A stretch of 14,196 nucleotides of DNA from Methylobacteriaceae bacterium (GCA_019247255.1 JAFAPJ010000249.1:1-14196); one strand, 5' to 3'; positions 1 to 8,630 are shown, numbered from the stretch's first letter. Notes: generated by a model from the letters alone, not told the origin. Translations and numbers: made by a program.

Positions 1-56
1 CGCGTCGGCGGCATATCGGCCCCGCCCTCGCAAGACGAGCCGGACGAGCCATATTG

Positions 57-66
57 CGTTGCAACG
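57..66. promoter_or_regulatory. 10-bp perfect palindrome upstream of esterase gene
   Basis: The bases CGTTGCAACG form a perfect palindrome 54 bp before the esterase start codon, in a locally AT-richer stretch. It can also be read as TTGC-GTT-GCAA (54-64). It may be an operator for the esterase gene, or may serve a divergent gene off the left edge. No clear -35/-10 pair was recognised beside it. Short palindromes arise by chance, so the functional call is weak. Confidence 0.2.
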
Positions 67-120
67 TGATGATTGTGCGCCGCGATAAGAGCAGGCGGCG
101 TCCGGACGAGGAACGGTTGA

Positions 121-1353
121 ATGGCAGGTTTGGCGGATACGACGCTGCGGCTCGCGCGCGGCAAGCGTCTCTGGGAAGGCCTGGCGCGTGCCGCGGGCCG
201 GGCGGCGGCCGAGGACGTCCCGACGCGACTCGCGACCGTCCCGAATTTCGGAGCCAATCCGGGCGGGCTCGACATGCTGGTCTACCGGCCGGACGGCATG
301 GCCGCGCGCCCGCCGCTCGTTGTCGTGCTCCATGGCTGTCAGCAGAGCGCCGGCGGCTATGATCTCGGCGCCGGCTGGTCGCAGGTCGCGGACCGGCACG
401 GCTTCATGCTGCTTCTGCCGCAGCAGCGCAGCGCGAATAACCCGAACCGCTGCTTCAACTGGTTTCAGCCGCACGATGTGGCGCGGGGCGGCGGCGAGGC
501 GGCCTCGATCCAGCATATGATCGAGCACCTCGTCGCCCACGAGAACGTCGATCCGGCCCGGGTCTACGTCACGGGGCTCTCGGCCGGTGGCGCGATGGCG
601 GCGGCTTTGCTCGCCGCCTATCCGGAGACCTTCGCGGGCGGCCAGATCATCGCGGGCCTGCCTTTCGGCACGGCGACGAACGTCCGGCAGGCGCTCGAAT
701 CGATGGCGACCGCCCGCGAGCTCTCGCCCCGGGACTGGGGCGACCGCGTGCGGGCCGCCTCACCCCATCGCGGGCCGTGGCCCACGGTCTCGGTCTGGCA
801 CGGCGACCAGGACCGGGTGGTGGTGCCGGGCAACGCGGACGCGCTCGCCGCGCAATGGCGGGACGTCCACGGCCTGCCCGCCGAGCCGACCCGCCGCGAG
901 CGGCTCGGCCGGCACGATCGCCTCGTCTGGGAGGACGCAGCCGGTCGTCCCGTCCTCGATCAGGTCGTGATCCATGGCATGGGGCACGGAACGCCCCTCA
1001 GGCCGGGCCAGGGCCGCGACGGCTGCGGCCGGGCGGGGCCCTTCCTCCTTGATGTCGGGCTGTCATCGACGCTGCACGCGGCCCGGGCCTGGGGATTGAC
1101 GGAGCTTGAGGTCTCCGCGCGGGCGGCGGCCGCGCCTGCCGCGCGCCCGGACGCGCCTGCCCCGGCGGCAGGGCGCCTGCCCGTACCGGCTGCGGGCCAG
1201 CCCTCCAGGCCCGAGCGCCCCGAGGCCGACGCCGCGCCTCACCCGGATGGGCTCGGCGAGGACCTGCTGGACGGCCTGCGCCGGGTCGGCGTCAAGCCGG
1301 GCGTGCTCGGGGTGATCCAGGGCGCGTTCCGCTCGGCCGGCCTGATCCGCTGA
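121..1353 (+). CDS. PHB depolymerase family esterase (alpha/beta hydrolase)
   Basis: A 410-residue alpha/beta hydrolase of the short-chain-length polyhydroxyalkanoate depolymerase (type 1 catalytic domain, LpqC-like) family, expected to hydrolyse ester bonds in poly-3-hydroxybutyrate or related esters. Visible motifs are the oxyanion-side HGCQQ (71-75), the family block from NNPNRCFNWF (106-115) to RGGGE (122-126), the lipase box GLSAG (152-156, nucleophile Ser154), the acid in HGDQD (Asp231) and the histidine in GMGHGTP (His289), so the triad looks intact. The N-terminus lacks a clear hydrophobic signal peptide, which hints at a cytoplasmic enzyme, although many relatives are secreted. After about residue 330 comes an Ala/Pro-rich linker and then a compact tail of about 34 residues ending [10 protein letters not shown]. 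The ATG is preceded by GAGGAA (108-113) with 7-nt spacing, which supports this start. Its 3' end overlaps the convergent aminomutase gene by 62 bp. The true substrate is not proven; a feruloyl or acetylxylan esterase-like activity is the alternative. Confidence 0.88.
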   Translation: MAGLADTTLRLARGKRLWEGLARAAGRAAAEDVPTRLATVPNFGANPGGLDMLVYRPDGMAARPPLVVVLHGCQQSAGGYDLGAGWSQVADRHGFMLLLPQQRSANNPNRCFNWFQPHDVARGGGEAASIQHMIEHLVAHENVDPARVYVTGLSAGGAMAAALLAAYPETFAGGQIIAGLPFGTATNVRQALESMATARELSPRDWGDRVRAASPHRGPWPTVSVWHGDQDRVVVPGNADALAAQWRDVHGLPAEPTRRERLGRHDRLVWEDAAGRPVLDQVVIHGMGHGTPLRPGQGRDGCGRAGPFLLDVGLSSTLHAARAWGLTELEVSARAAAAPAARPDAPAPAAGRLPVPAAGQPSRPERPEADAAPHPDGLGEDLLDGLRRVGVKPGVLGVIQGAFRSAGLIR

Positions 1354-2401
1354 GCGGCGGCGACGGGCAGGGCGGGACTGGATGCGTCCGGCCCTGCCAG
1401 TCGCGGACCGTCCGGCCTTCCGGGTCGAGAAAAGCGGGCCCGACCGGCGACTTGCCGTGCCCGCCCGGGATGTCCAGCACGTAGTCGGGCTGACAGAGGC
1501 CCGAGACTCGGCCGCGCAACCCCCCGACGAGCGCCTGACCCTCGGCAAGGCCCGTGCGCAGATGCGCGGTGCCCGGCGCCGGGTCGCCGTGGTGGAGGTA
1601 ATAGGGCTTGACCCGGGCCTCCACGAAGGCGCGCATCAAGGCCTCGAGGGTCGCGGGGTCGTCGTTGACGTCGCGCAGCAGCACCGATTGGGAGAGAAGC
1701 GGGATGCCGGCCGCGACGAGGCGGGCGCAGGCCGCGCGCGCCGCTGGCGTCAGCTCGCGCGGGTGGTTCGCGTGGAGGACGAGCCAGGTCGCGAGCTCCG
1801 GCCGCACGAGCGCGCGGGCGAGAGCCGCCGTGACGCGCTCCGGATCCGCGACCGGCAGGCGCGAATGGACGCGCAGCGCCTTCACGTGCCCGGTCGCGGC
1901 GAGCGCGTCGGCGATGCGGGCGAGCCGGCGCGGCGACAGGACGAGCGGGTCGCCCCCCGACAGGATCACCTCCCAGATCGCGGGCGTCGCCCGGATGTAG
2001 TCGAGCGCGCGGGCGAGCGCGGCAGGCGACAGCGCCTCGGCGCCCGGCCCGACCGCCTCGCGGCGGAAGCAGAAGCGGCAATAGACCGCGCAGACCTGGA
2101 CGGGCTTGAGCAGGACGCGGTCCGGATAGCGATGCACGATTCCGGGCACGGGCGAATGCGCCTCATCCCCGATCGGATCCGCCAGCTCGCCGGGCGCCGT
2201 CTCGAGCTCGGCCGGGTTGGGCACATATTGGCGCGCGATAGGGTCCGCGGGGTCGGCGGGGTCGATGAGCGCGACGACGGCCGGCGTCAGCGAGACGGCG
2301 TAGCGGGCGGCGACGCGGGCGAGCGCGGTTTCGCGTTCGGGCGGGACGAGCCCGCGGGCGGCGAGCGCCTCCGCGCTGCGGATCGTGCGATCGGGGGTCA
2401 T
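1292..2401 (-). CDS. Lysine 2,3-aminomutase family radical SAM protein (KamA/EpmB-like)
   Basis: A 369-residue radical-SAM, PLP-dependent aminomutase. The [4Fe-4S]/SAM motif CAVYCRFC (Cys104, Cys108, Cys111) is intact and is followed by FRRE; LSGGDPL (147-153) matches the SAM-contacting GGDP block. PGGHGK (312-317) places the likely PLP Schiff-base lysine at Lys317. Asp273 (in HHGDPAPG) and Asp310 (in LDIPGG) sit where clostridial lysine 2,3-aminomutase has its substrate-amine-binding aspartates. The protein lacks the long C-terminal region of clostridial enzymes, like EpmB, which makes beta-lysine for elongation factor P modification; that role is likely but neither efp nor epmA is in the window. 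The last ~30 residues, after RDWQGRTHP, are Pro/Ser/Arg-rich, look non-conserved and are encoded opposite the esterase 3' end. No strong ribosome-binding site precedes the ATG at 2401. It is divergent to accD. Confidence 0.85.
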   Translation of the reverse strand: MTPDRTIRSAEALAARGLVPPERETALARVAARYAVSLTPAVVALIDPADPADPIARQYVPNPAELETAPGELADPIGDEAHSPVPGIVHRYPDRVLLKPVQVCAVYCRFCFRREAVGPGAEALSPAALARALDYIRATPAIWEVILSGGDPLVLSPRRLARIADALAATGHVKALRVHSRLPVADPERVTAALARALVRPELATWLVLHANHPRELTPAARAACARLVAAGIPLLSQSVLLRDVNDDPATLEALMRAFVEARVKPYYLHHGDPAPGTAHLRTGLAEGQALVGGLRGRVSGLCQPDYVLDIPGGHGKSPVGPAFLDPEGRTVRDWQGRTHPVPPCPSPPLSGSGRPSGTRPGSPRARPA

Positions 2402-2499
2402 CGCGGTCGGATAGCACGGGGCGGAGAGCTGGAAACCGGGCCCCGCGCGCCCTATTCTCTCCCCATGCCCGCTTTCGCCGCCGCGACCGGAGTCCGCCT
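2402..2499. promoter_or_regulatory. Divergent intergenic region, aminomutase / accD
   Basis: These 98 bp separate the starts of two divergently oriented genes and must hold the 5' signals of both unless accD is transcribed from further upstream. TATTCT at 2453-2458 could be a -10 box for accD, but no convincing -35 lies 16-18 bp before it. GGAG at 2489-2492 lies 7 nt before the accD GTG and is its likely ribosome-binding site. Promoter assignment is tentative. Confidence 0.3.
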
Positions 2500-3390
2500 G
2501 TGACCTGGGTTTCCGAGGTCGTCCGCCCCAAGATCAAGACGCTGTTCAAGCGCGAGACGCCAGAGAACCTCTGGGTCAAGTGTCCGGATACGGGCCAGAT
2601 GGTCTTCCAGAAAGACGTGGAGGCGAATCTCTGGGTCATCCCCGGTTCGGACCACCACCTGCGCATCAACGCCACGCAACGCCTGAAGATCACCTTCGAC
2701 GGCGGGACCTGGCTCGACGTGCCCCTGCCCGACGTCGCGACCGATCCGCTGAAGTTCCGCGACGAGAAGCGCTACGTCGACAGGCTCAAGGACGCGCGCG
2801 CCAAGACCGGGCAGAAAGACGCCTTCAAGGTCGGCTACGGCCGGGTCGACGGCCTGCCCATGACCATCGCGGCCCAGGATTTCGACTTCATGGGCGGCTC
2901 GCTGGGGCTCGCGGCGGGCGAGGCGTTCCTGAAGGGCGTCGAGACCGCGATCGAGAAGCGCACGCCCTTCCTGCTTTTCGCGGCCTCAGGCGGCGCCCGC
3001 ATGCAGGAGGGCATCTTCTCGCTCATGCAGATGCCCCGCACGACGGTCGCGGTGAGGCGGCTCAACGCGGCGCGCCTCCCCTACCTCGTCGTGCTCACGA
3101 ACCCGACGACCGGCGGCGTCACGGCCTCCTACGCGATGCTCGGCGACGTCCACCTCGCCGAGCCCGGCGCGCTCATCGGTTTCGCGGGCCCGCGGGTGAT
3201 CGAATCGACCATCCGCGAGAAGCTGCCGCCCGGCTTCCAGCGGGCCGAGTACCTGAAGGACCACGGCATGGTGGACCTCGTCCTGCATCGGCGCGACCTG
3301 AAAGCGACGATCGCGCGGCTCTGCCGCATCCTGACGAAGGCGCCGCTCGCGGCCGCCGAGACACCCCGGCTTGCGGAAGCGGCCGAGTAG
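2500..3390 (+). CDS. accD: Acetyl-CoA carboxylase carboxyltransferase subunit beta
   Basis: The beta subunit of the acetyl-CoA carboxylase carboxyltransferase, which with AccA transfers carboxyl from carboxybiotin-AccB to acetyl-CoA, giving malonyl-CoA for fatty acid synthesis in the cytoplasm. Its 296 residues are near the usual length. The N-terminal [16 protein letters not shown] matches alphaproteobacterial AccD and fixes the start at a GTG with GGAG 7 nt upstream. The crotonase-fold core shows [10 protein letters not shown] (162-171), [10 protein letters not shown] (201-210) and GFAGPRVIE (227-235). The zinc-ribbon region is degenerate: KCPDTG keeps only Cys28, and the second pair reads IPGS (47-50) instead of CxxC. 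The start region still aligns well, so this is divergence rather than a frame error. folC follows after 27 nt, as in many proteobacteria, whereas the trp genes that often precede accD in alphaproteobacteria are absent here. Confidence 0.97.
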   Translation: MTWVSEVVRPKIKTLFKRETPENLWVKCPDTGQMVFQKDVEANLWVIPGSDHHLRINATQRLKITFDGGTWLDVPLPDVATDPLKFRDEKRYVDRLKDARAKTGQKDAFKVGYGRVDGLPMTIAAQDFDFMGGSLGLAAGEAFLKGVETAIEKRTPFLLFAASGGARMQEGIFSLMQMPRTTVAVRRLNAARLPYLVVLTNPTTGGVTASYAMLGDVHLAEPGALIGFAGPRVIESTIREKLPPGFQRAEYLKDHGMVDLVLHRRDLKATIARLCRILTKAPLAAAETPRLAEAAE

Positions 3391-3417
3391 CGCCACCGCC
3401 CCCGACCCGCATCCTCG

Positions 3418-4731
3418 ATGGCGTCGTCCGACGAGATCATCGCGCGCGCGCTCGCGCTCCATCCGAAGCTGATCGACCTCTCGCTCGACCGAATGGACGG
3501 GCTCCTCGCGCGGCTCGGCCATCCGGAGCGCCGCCTACCGCCCGTGCTCCACGTCGCGGGCACCAACGGCAAGGGCTCGACCATCGCGTTCATGCGCGGG
3601 ATCCTCGAGGCGGCCGGCCTCAAGGTTCACGTCTATACCTCGCCCCATCTCGTGCGCTTCCACGAGCGGATCCGCCTCGCGGGCCGGCTCGTCGACGAGG
3701 ATCGGCTCGCCGCGACCCTCATCGAGGTCGAGCGCGTCAACGCGGGCGCGCCCGCGACGGTGTTCGAGGTCACGACGGCCGCCGCGTTCGCGCTCTTCGC
3801 GGACGAGCCCGCGGACGCGCTGCTCCTCGAGACGGGGCTCGGCGGCCGCGCCGACGCGACGAACGTCGTGGCGAGGCCCGCCGCGGCCGTCGTGACGCCC
3901 GTCGGCTTCGACCATGCCGAGTTCCTGGGCGCGACGATCCCGGCGATCGCGGGTGAGAAGGCCGGCATCTTCAAGCGCGGCTGCCCGGCCGTGATCGCGC
4001 CGCAGGACTATCCCGAAGCCGACGAGGTGCTGGAGACACGGGCGCGCGCGGCCGGGGCCGGCCCGGTCCGGGTCGGCGGGCAGGACTTCACCATCCATGC
4101 CGAGCGCGGGCGCCTCGTCTACGAGGACGAGGACGCGCTGCTCGACCTCCCGGTGCCGCGGCTCGTCGGACGGCATCAGTACGTGAACGCCGGGACGGCT
4201 GTCGCGGCCATCCGGGCCTCGTCCTTCGGCGGCCTGCCGACCGAGGCCTACGAGCGCGGCATCGCCGGGGCCTCGTGGCCGGGCCGGCTGCAGCGGCTCA
4301 CCCGCGGGCGGCTCCTCGACGCGCTGCCGCCCGGCGCCGAGCTCTGGCTCGACGGCGGCCACAACATCGACGGCGCGCGCGCGGTCGCAGGCGCGCTCGC
4401 CGATCTCGAGGACCGGAGCTCGGCGCCGCTCGTGCTGATCTGCGGGCTGCTGCAGCGCAAGGACGCGGACGGATACCTGGCGCAGTTCCGGGGACTCGCC
4501 CGCGAGGTCGTGGCGGTCCCGGTCGCCCGGGAAGCCTCGAGCCGCGATCCGACCGAGCTCGCGGCGATCGCCGAGCGGCTCGGGCTCAGGGCCACCACGG
4601 CGCCCGGGATCGTCGCTGCGCTTCGCTCGCTCGACGCTACGATCTGGGACCGGGCGCCGCGCGTGCTCGTGTGCGGTTCGCTCTACCTCGTGGGCGAGGC
4701 GCTCGCGCTGAACGAGACCCCGCCCGAGTAG
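3418..4731 (+). CDS. folC: Bifunctional dihydrofolate synthase / folylpolyglutamate synthase
   Basis: A cytoplasmic Mur-ligase-family enzyme that adds L-glutamate to dihydropteroate (dihydrofolate synthase) and usually further glutamates to tetrahydrofolate, using ATP. The 437 residues carry the P-loop GTNGKGST (48-55), the family signature TSPHLVRFHERI (74-85), ETGLGGRADATN (138-149), EKAGIFK (180-186, Lys181 probably the carbamylated lysine), the WPGRLQRL block (287-294), DGGHN (312-316) and the C-terminal CGSLYLVGE (419-427). Length and motif order are normal. It lies 27 nt downstream of accD and is probably co-transcribed with it. No Shine-Dalgarno-like sequence is visible before the ATG, so initiation may depend on ribosomes finishing accD. 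It converges on trxA with 24 bp between stop codons. Both activities are inferred from family; a monofunctional folylpolyglutamate synthase cannot be excluded. Confidence 0.96.
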   Translation: MASSDEIIARALALHPKLIDLSLDRMDGLLARLGHPERRLPPVLHVAGTNGKGSTIAFMRGILEAAGLKVHVYTSPHLVRFHERIRLAGRLVDEDRLAATLIEVERVNAGAPATVFEVTTAAAFALFADEPADALLLETGLGGRADATNVVARPAAAVVTPVGFDHAEFLGATIPAIAGEKAGIFKRGCPAVIAPQDYPEADEVLETRARAAGAGPVRVGGQDFTIHAERGRLVYEDEDALLDLPVPRLVGRHQYVNAGTAVAAIRASSFGGLPTEAYERGIAGASWPGRLQRLTRGRLLDALPPGAELWLDGGHNIDGARAVAGALADLEDRSSAPLVLICGLLQRKDADGYLAQFRGLAREVVAVPVAREASSRDPTELAAIAERLGLRATTAPGIVAALRSLDATIWDRAPRVLVCGSLYLVGEALALNETPPE

Positions 4732-4736
4732 AGCGT

Positions 4737-4754
4737 GACCGGGCTGACGCGGTC
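4737..4754. terminator. Weak hairpin between convergent folC and trxA
   Basis: GACCG (4737-4741) and CGGTC (4750-4754) could form a 5-bp stem with an 8-nt loop in the 24-bp gap between the two stop codons. It would serve either strand but has no T-tract on either side, so it is at best a weak or Rho-assisted end point. Confidence 0.15.
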
Positions 4755-4755
4755 G

Positions 4756-5085
4756 TCAGGCGACGGCCGCGGCCTTCTCGATCCAGCGCGAGAGGTCGCC
4801 CTTGGGGCGGGCGCCGACCATCTGGTCGACCTTCTTGCCGTCCTTGAAGATGAAGAGCGTCGGGATCGACCGAATGCCGAGCTGGGAGGCGATGCCCGGG
4901 TTCTCGTCGATGTTGACCTTCGCGATTTTCACCTTGCCCTGCATCTCGCTCGAGATCTCCTCGAGCGCCGGACCGATCATCCGGCACGGACCGCACCACT
5001 CGGCCCAGAAATCGACGACCACCGGCTCGGCCGACTTGAGCACGTCCGTCTCGAAGGACTGATCCGTCACTTTCACGGTCGCCAT
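4756..5085 (-). CDS. trxA: Thioredoxin 1
   Basis: A 109-residue cytoplasmic thioredoxin, a general dithiol reductant recharged by thioredoxin reductase. The active site WCGPC lies at 30-34 (Cys31, Cys34), the buried aspartate is Asp25 in VVDFWAEW, the cis-proline is Pro75 in [10 protein letters not shown], and the C-terminal [13 protein letters not shown] helix is normal. The frame stays open 34 codons further upstream, but that extension is basic and unlike thioredoxins. The ATG at 5085 with AAGGTG (5095-5090) just upstream and the [11 protein letters not shown] start match the family, so this start is chosen. It is the last gene of the reverse cluster, 74 nt after addA, with a 7-bp stem-loop in that gap. 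The addBA-trxA order is common in Rhizobiales. Confidence 0.97.
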   Translation of the reverse strand: MATVKVTDQSFETDVLKSAEPVVVDFWAEWCGPCRMIGPALEEISSEMQGKVKIAKVNIDENPGIASQLGIRSIPTLFIFKDGKKVDQMVGARPKGDLSRWIEKAAAVA

Positions 5086-5089
5086 AGGA

Positions 5090-5095
5090 CACCTT
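5090..5095 (-). promoter_or_regulatory. trxA ribosome-binding site
   Basis: On the reverse strand AAGGTG precedes the ATG at 5085 by 4 nt (TCCT). It is a good anti-Shine-Dalgarno match and selects the short thioredoxin over the 34-codon-longer frame. Confidence 0.6.
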
Positions 5096-5103
5096 TGCGA
5101 ACG

Positions 5104-5122
5104 GGACGGCGGAAAGCCGTCC
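5104..5122 (-). promoter_or_regulatory. Stem-loop in trxA leader
   Basis: A perfect 7-bp inverted repeat (5104-5110 and 5116-5122) encloses a 5-nt loop in the addA-trxA gap, ending 18 nt before the trxA start and just upstream of its ribosome-binding site. No U-tract follows it in the direction of transcription, so it is not a standard terminator; an mRNA processing or stabilising hairpin is more likely. A -10-like CATAAT lies just upstream on the same strand (5131-5126), but no -35 was found at the right distance. Confidence 0.35.
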
Positions 5123-5159
5123 GCGATTATGGCAGACCTATGAAGGCCGGTCCGGCGGG

Positions 5160-8100
5160 TCAAGCGGCCGAATGTGCGGGGCCGCACAGGCCCGCGAGCG
5201 ACGTCTCGAACGCCTCAGCGCTCGGCGCGACGATCCGCGGTCCCTCGGTCCAGACGAGCCAGGCCTCGACCGGACGGTGTGGTTCCATCTCGGAGAGGAG
5301 CGCCCGATAGAGCGCGAGCTGGCCGAGATAGGCGGCCGGAAGCGGCGTCTCGGGCGCGCCCGTCTTGAAGTCGGCGACGAGGACGCGATCCGGCAGGACC
5401 GCCAGGCGGTCGACCTGGCCGGAGACCTCCCGGGTCTCTCCCGAGGGAAGCCTGATCGTGCCGGCGATCGGCGCCTCGGCCCGCGAGCCCGGACCGAAGA
5501 GCGGCGCGAGATCGGGATGCGCCAGGACCGCGAGGGCTTCCGCGACGGCGCCGTCGCGGAGCCCGGCCGGCAGGTTCGCCGCGCGGATAGCGGCGAGGCG
5601 TGCGGCCGCGGTCTCGTGCTCCGACGCGGGCAGGTCGGCAAGATGCTCGAGGAGCGCATGGACCAGGAGGCCGCGCCGACGCGCGAGCGCTCCGCCGCCG
5701 GCTGTCCGGCGCTGCTCCGGATCGCGCTCCGCTGCGCCGAGCGCGCCCGAAGGGCGCAAGGGCGGGCGAGGCTCCGGTTCGGGCGGCACGGGCGCGTGCA
5801 GCCAGCCCGGGACGTCGAGCGCGAGGCTGTTCGCCCCTTCCTCCCCGGTCCGCCCGGGATTCCGGGCCAGGCCCGTCGCATCCGTCCACACGAAGGTCGG
5901 CCCGTAGCCGTGATCGACCTCGGTCCATTCCGCGGCGGCGGCCGCGAAGCCGCGCCGGACCATGGCGCACCAGGCCTCGTCGGGCTCGCTCCGGCCGGCA
6001 TAGGGCGCCAGCACGAGACGATCCTTGGCCCGGGTCATCGCGACGTAGAGGAGGCGGTTGTGCTCCTCCAGCTCGCGTTGCCGGGCGGCCTCCCGGGCGC
6101 TCGCGAGCACCGCGCAATCATATGGGCGCCCGGGCGACCAGACGGGAAACGGCGGCTCGTCCTCACCCCGCGGGAGCGCCACGAAGGGCGAGCCCGGCCC
6201 GCTCACCTCGCAGCCGTCGATCACGATGACGATCGGGGCTTCGAGCCCCTTGGCGCCGTGCACCGTCATGACCCGGATCTCGTCGCCGGTCGCGTCCATG
6301 TCGCGCTTGATCGTGTGCTCGGCCGCCTCGAAGCGGGCCAGGAAGGATGCGAGCGAGGGAGCCTCGGGGCCGCTCTCGGCCGTTTCCGCCTCGCACAGGA
6401 AGGCGTCGATCGCGTCCGCGGCCTCGCCGCCGAGCCGGGCGACGAGCCGGCGCCGGCCACCGCCGGGGCCGAGAAGCGCCGCGTAGAAGCCGAACGGGCC
6501 GTGCGCGCGGGCGAGCGCGCGCCAGCCGTCCAGCGTGCTCGCGGCTTCGCGCGCCGCCGCGTCTCCGGCCTCGGCGCACCGGGCGAGCGCGTCCGCGAGG
6601 CTCTCGGCCTCGCCGCGATCGGCCGCGATCCGGATAAGGTCGTCGTCGTCGAGCCCGACGAGCGGCGATTTCAGGGCCGCGGCGAGCGCGAGGTCGTTCG
6701 CGGGCAGGAGCGCCGCCTGGCCCGCGGCCACGAGATCGTTCACGGCGAGATGCTCGCCGATGTCGAAGCGGTCAGCGCCCGCGACGGGCAGGCCCGCCGC
6801 CTTGCAGGCCCGGATGGCCGCGAAGAAGGCCGGGCCGCGCTTGCGCGCGAGAACCAGGACATCGCCCGGCCGCCAGACCCGGCCCGTCTCGTCGCCGCGC
6901 GTCGTCCAGTGCCGGATCGCGGCCGCCACGCGCTTCGCGACCTTGACGGCCGGCGCCTCCTCGTCCGGCACGTCGAGCGGGATCGACCAGGCGTCCGGAT
7001 CCTCGTTCCGCTCCGCCCGGCGCTCCGTCGGCCAGATCTCGACATGGCCGGGCACGCGATCCCGGGCGCTGGTATGGGCGGTGCGGACCTCGTCGCCGAA
7101 GGAGAGGCCCCGATAATGCGCCGTGACCGCGAAGGTCATGTCGACCGCTCGCAGGATCGCCGGCGCGGACCGGAACGAGAGGTCGAGCCGGACATCCGCG
7201 AAGCGCAGCCGCGCACCCTCGACCTGCCCCATCCAGTGACGCCGGCTCTTCTCGAACCAGCGCGGGTCGGCGCCCTGGAAGGAGTAGATCGACTGCTTAG
7301 GGTCGCCGACCGCGAAGAGCGTGCGCGCCGCTCGGATAAGTCGGCCCTCGCCCGCCGTGAAATCCTCCGTCAGGTGCCGCAGGATCAGCCATTGGTCCGG
7401 GTTGGTGTCCTGCGCCTCGTCGACCAGCACGTGGTCGATGCCGCGGTCGAGCTTGTAGAGGACCCAGGCCGCCGAGAGGCTCTGGAGGAGCTTCAACGTG
7501 CGGGCGATGAGGTCACCGAAATCGAGAGCGCCGAGCCGTGCCTTGGCGGCCTCCGTCTCGCGGCGGATCGCGACGGCGAGAACCCAGAGCGCCTCCGTGC
7601 GCTCCGCGGCTTCGGCGGCGTTCAACGCGTCCTTCAGGGCGACGAGACGGGCCTGCTCGGCCGCGAGCCGGTCGCGGATGGCGGGATCGACCTTCTTGGT
7701 GCCGACGTCCTTCCGCGGTTCGCCTTTGTCCGTGAAGAAAACGGCGAGGTAGGGAGGCAGCGCCATCGCGAGATCGGGCGCGGCCGCTGACGCCTCGAGG
7801 TCGGCTGCGAGATCGGCGTCCTTCGGGCTCGCCGTGCGCCGAAACGCGGCTGCAACGGCGAGCCAGTCGGCGGGCCCCGCCCCGAGCAGGCTCTCGGCCA
7901 GCATGCGATGCCGGATCGCGTCCGGCCGATCGTCCGAGCCGAGCCCGAGGCGGCCGCGCAGCTCGGCCAGCGATGCGACGAGAGCGGCGGGATCCGCGGG
8001 CAGGCCCGGATGCGCGACCGCGTCGGTGAGCACCTTCGTCAGGCTCTCGCCCGCGGCCCATAGCCCCGCGACGCCGAGGGCCCAGCTGAGCCGCTCACGC

Positions 8101-8630
8101 CCCGCGCCCCCGAGCGCCGCTTCCGTCAGCACGCGGCCCCGCGCGAGCGCGGCGAGCTCGGCCGCCTTCGAATCGTCCAGGACGGCGAAACGCGCCGGGA
8201 CCTCGGCCTCGAACGGGACGAGGTGGAGGAGGCGCTCGCAAAAGGCGTGGATCGTCTCGATCTTGAGCCCGCCCGGCGTCTCCACGGCCCGGGCGAAGAG
8301 CCGCCGCGCCCGCGCCAGAACCGAGCGATCGGCCCGCTCGCCGGTCATCGCCTCGATGCGGTCCCGCAGATCCGGATCAGGCAGCGTGACCCAGGAGCCC
8401 AGCTCGCCGAAGACCCGGATCGTCATGTTCGCGGCCGCGGCCTTCGTGAAGGTCAGGCAGAGGATGCGAGCGGGCGGCGCGCCGTCGAGCAGGAGCCGGA
8501 TCACCCGGTCCGTCAGGACCTTCGTCTTGCCCGCGCCCGCATTGGCCGAGACCCAGGCCGAGGCCGCGGGATCGGCCGCGAGGCGCTGGTTGCGGAGGGT
8601 CGCGACCGGGATCGAGAAGGGCGCGTTCAC
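5160..8630 (-). CDS. addA: Double-strand break repair helicase-nuclease AddA
   Basis: The UvrD-type helicase and nuclease subunit of AddAB, the RecBCD counterpart that resects double-strand ends for RecA. Numbering from the chosen GTG gives 1156 residues. Helicase motifs are all present: Walker A ANAGAGKT (29-36), motif Ia LTFTKAAA, motif II VDEAQD (403-408), motif [18 protein letters not shown] (442-456), motif [12 protein letters not shown] (787-797) and motif [13 protein letters not shown] (862-872). The C-terminal PD-(D/E)XK nuclease is intact: LVHALLEH (His991), QVDRL (Asp1074), ADFKTG (Asp1087, Lys1089) and GQLALY (Gln1104, Tyr1108). An ATG 36 nt upstream (8666) is in frame, but the GTG at 8630 overlaps the addB stop as GTGA, has GAGGGAG 7 nt before it, and gives the short N-terminus usual for alphaproteobacterial AddA. 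It is translationally coupled to addB. Confidence 0.96.
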   Translation of the reverse strand: MNAPFSIPVATLRNQRLAADPAASAWVSANAGAGKTKVLTDRVIRLLLDGAPPARILCLTFTKAAAANMTIRVFGELGSWVTLPDPDLRDRIEAMTGERADRSVLARARRLFARAVETPGGLKIETIHAFCERLLHLVPFEAEVPARFAVLDDSKAAELAALARGRVLTEAALGGAGRERLSWALGVAGLWAAGESLTKVLTDAVAHPGLPADPAALVASLAELRGRLGLGSDDRPDAIRHRMLAESLLGAGPADWLAVAAAFRRTASPKDADLAADLEASAAAPDLAMALPPYLAVFFTDKGEPRKDVGTKKVDPAIRDRLAAEQARLVALKDALNAAEAAERTEALWVLAVAIRRETEAAKARLGALDFGDLIARTLKLLQSLSAAWVLYKLDRGIDHVLVDEAQDTNPDQWLILRHLTEDFTAGEGRLIRAARTLFAVGDPKQSIYSFQGADPRWFEKSRRHWMGQVEGARLRFADVRLDLSFRSAPAILRAVDMTFAVTAHYRGLSFGDEVRTAHTSARDRVPGHVEIWPTERRAERNEDPDAWSIPLDVPDEEAPAVKVAKRVAAAIRHWTTRGDETGRVWRPGDVLVLARKRGPAFFAAIRACKAAGLPVAGADRFDIGEHLAVNDLVAAGQAALLPANDLALAAALKSPLVGLDDDDLIRIAADRGEAESLADALARCAEAGDAAAREAASTLDGWRALARAHGPFGFYAALLGPGGGRRRLVARLGGEAADAIDAFLCEAETAESGPEAPSLASFLARFEAAEHTIKRDMDATGDEIRVMTVHGAKGLEAPIVIVIDGCEVSGPGSPFVALPRGEDEPPFPVWSPGRPYDCAVLASAREAARQRELEEHNRLLYVAMTRAKDRLVLAPYAGRSEPDEAWCAMVRRGFAAAAAEWTEVDHGYGPTFVWTDATGLARNPGRTGEEGANSLALDVPGWLHAPVPPEPEPRPPLRPSGALGAAERDPEQRRTAGGGALARRRGLLVHALLEHLADLPASEHETAAARLAAIRAANLPAGLRDGAVAEALAVLAHPDLAPLFGPGSRAEAPIAGTIRLPSGETREVSGQVDRLAVLPDRVLVADFKTGAPETPLPAAYLGQLALYRALLSEMEPHRPVEAWLVWTEGPRIVAPSAEAFETSLAGLCGPAHSAA

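Noticed and set aside
1..69. Possible tail of an upstream forward gene (frame 1 ends TGA 67-69) or start of a divergent gene (reverse ATG at 52)
   Set aside because: Either reading is open but too short to recognise, neither has supporting motifs, and the reverse ATG has no ribosome-binding site.
1382..2503. Forward open frame of 373 codons opposite the aminomutase
   Set aside because: The reverse strand encodes an intact radical-SAM CxxxCxxC and PLP-lysine motif; the forward frame is Arg-rich shadow sequence.
2580..3956. Forward frame of 458 codons overlapping accD and folC
   Set aside because: It spans two genuine genes in a shifted frame and is dominated by Arg/Pro/Ala, typical of a +1/+2 GC-rich shadow.
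5086..5187. 34-codon N-terminal extension of trxA
   Set aside because: It is basic and unlike thioredoxin, spans the leader hairpin and runs back into the addA 3' end; the ATG at 5085 has its own ribosome-binding site.
5172..7790. Long forward open frame (872 codons) opposite addA
   Set aside because: It is antisense to the well-supported addA helicase motifs, is Arg/Gly-rich with no recognisable domain, and is the expected shadow of high-GC codon use.
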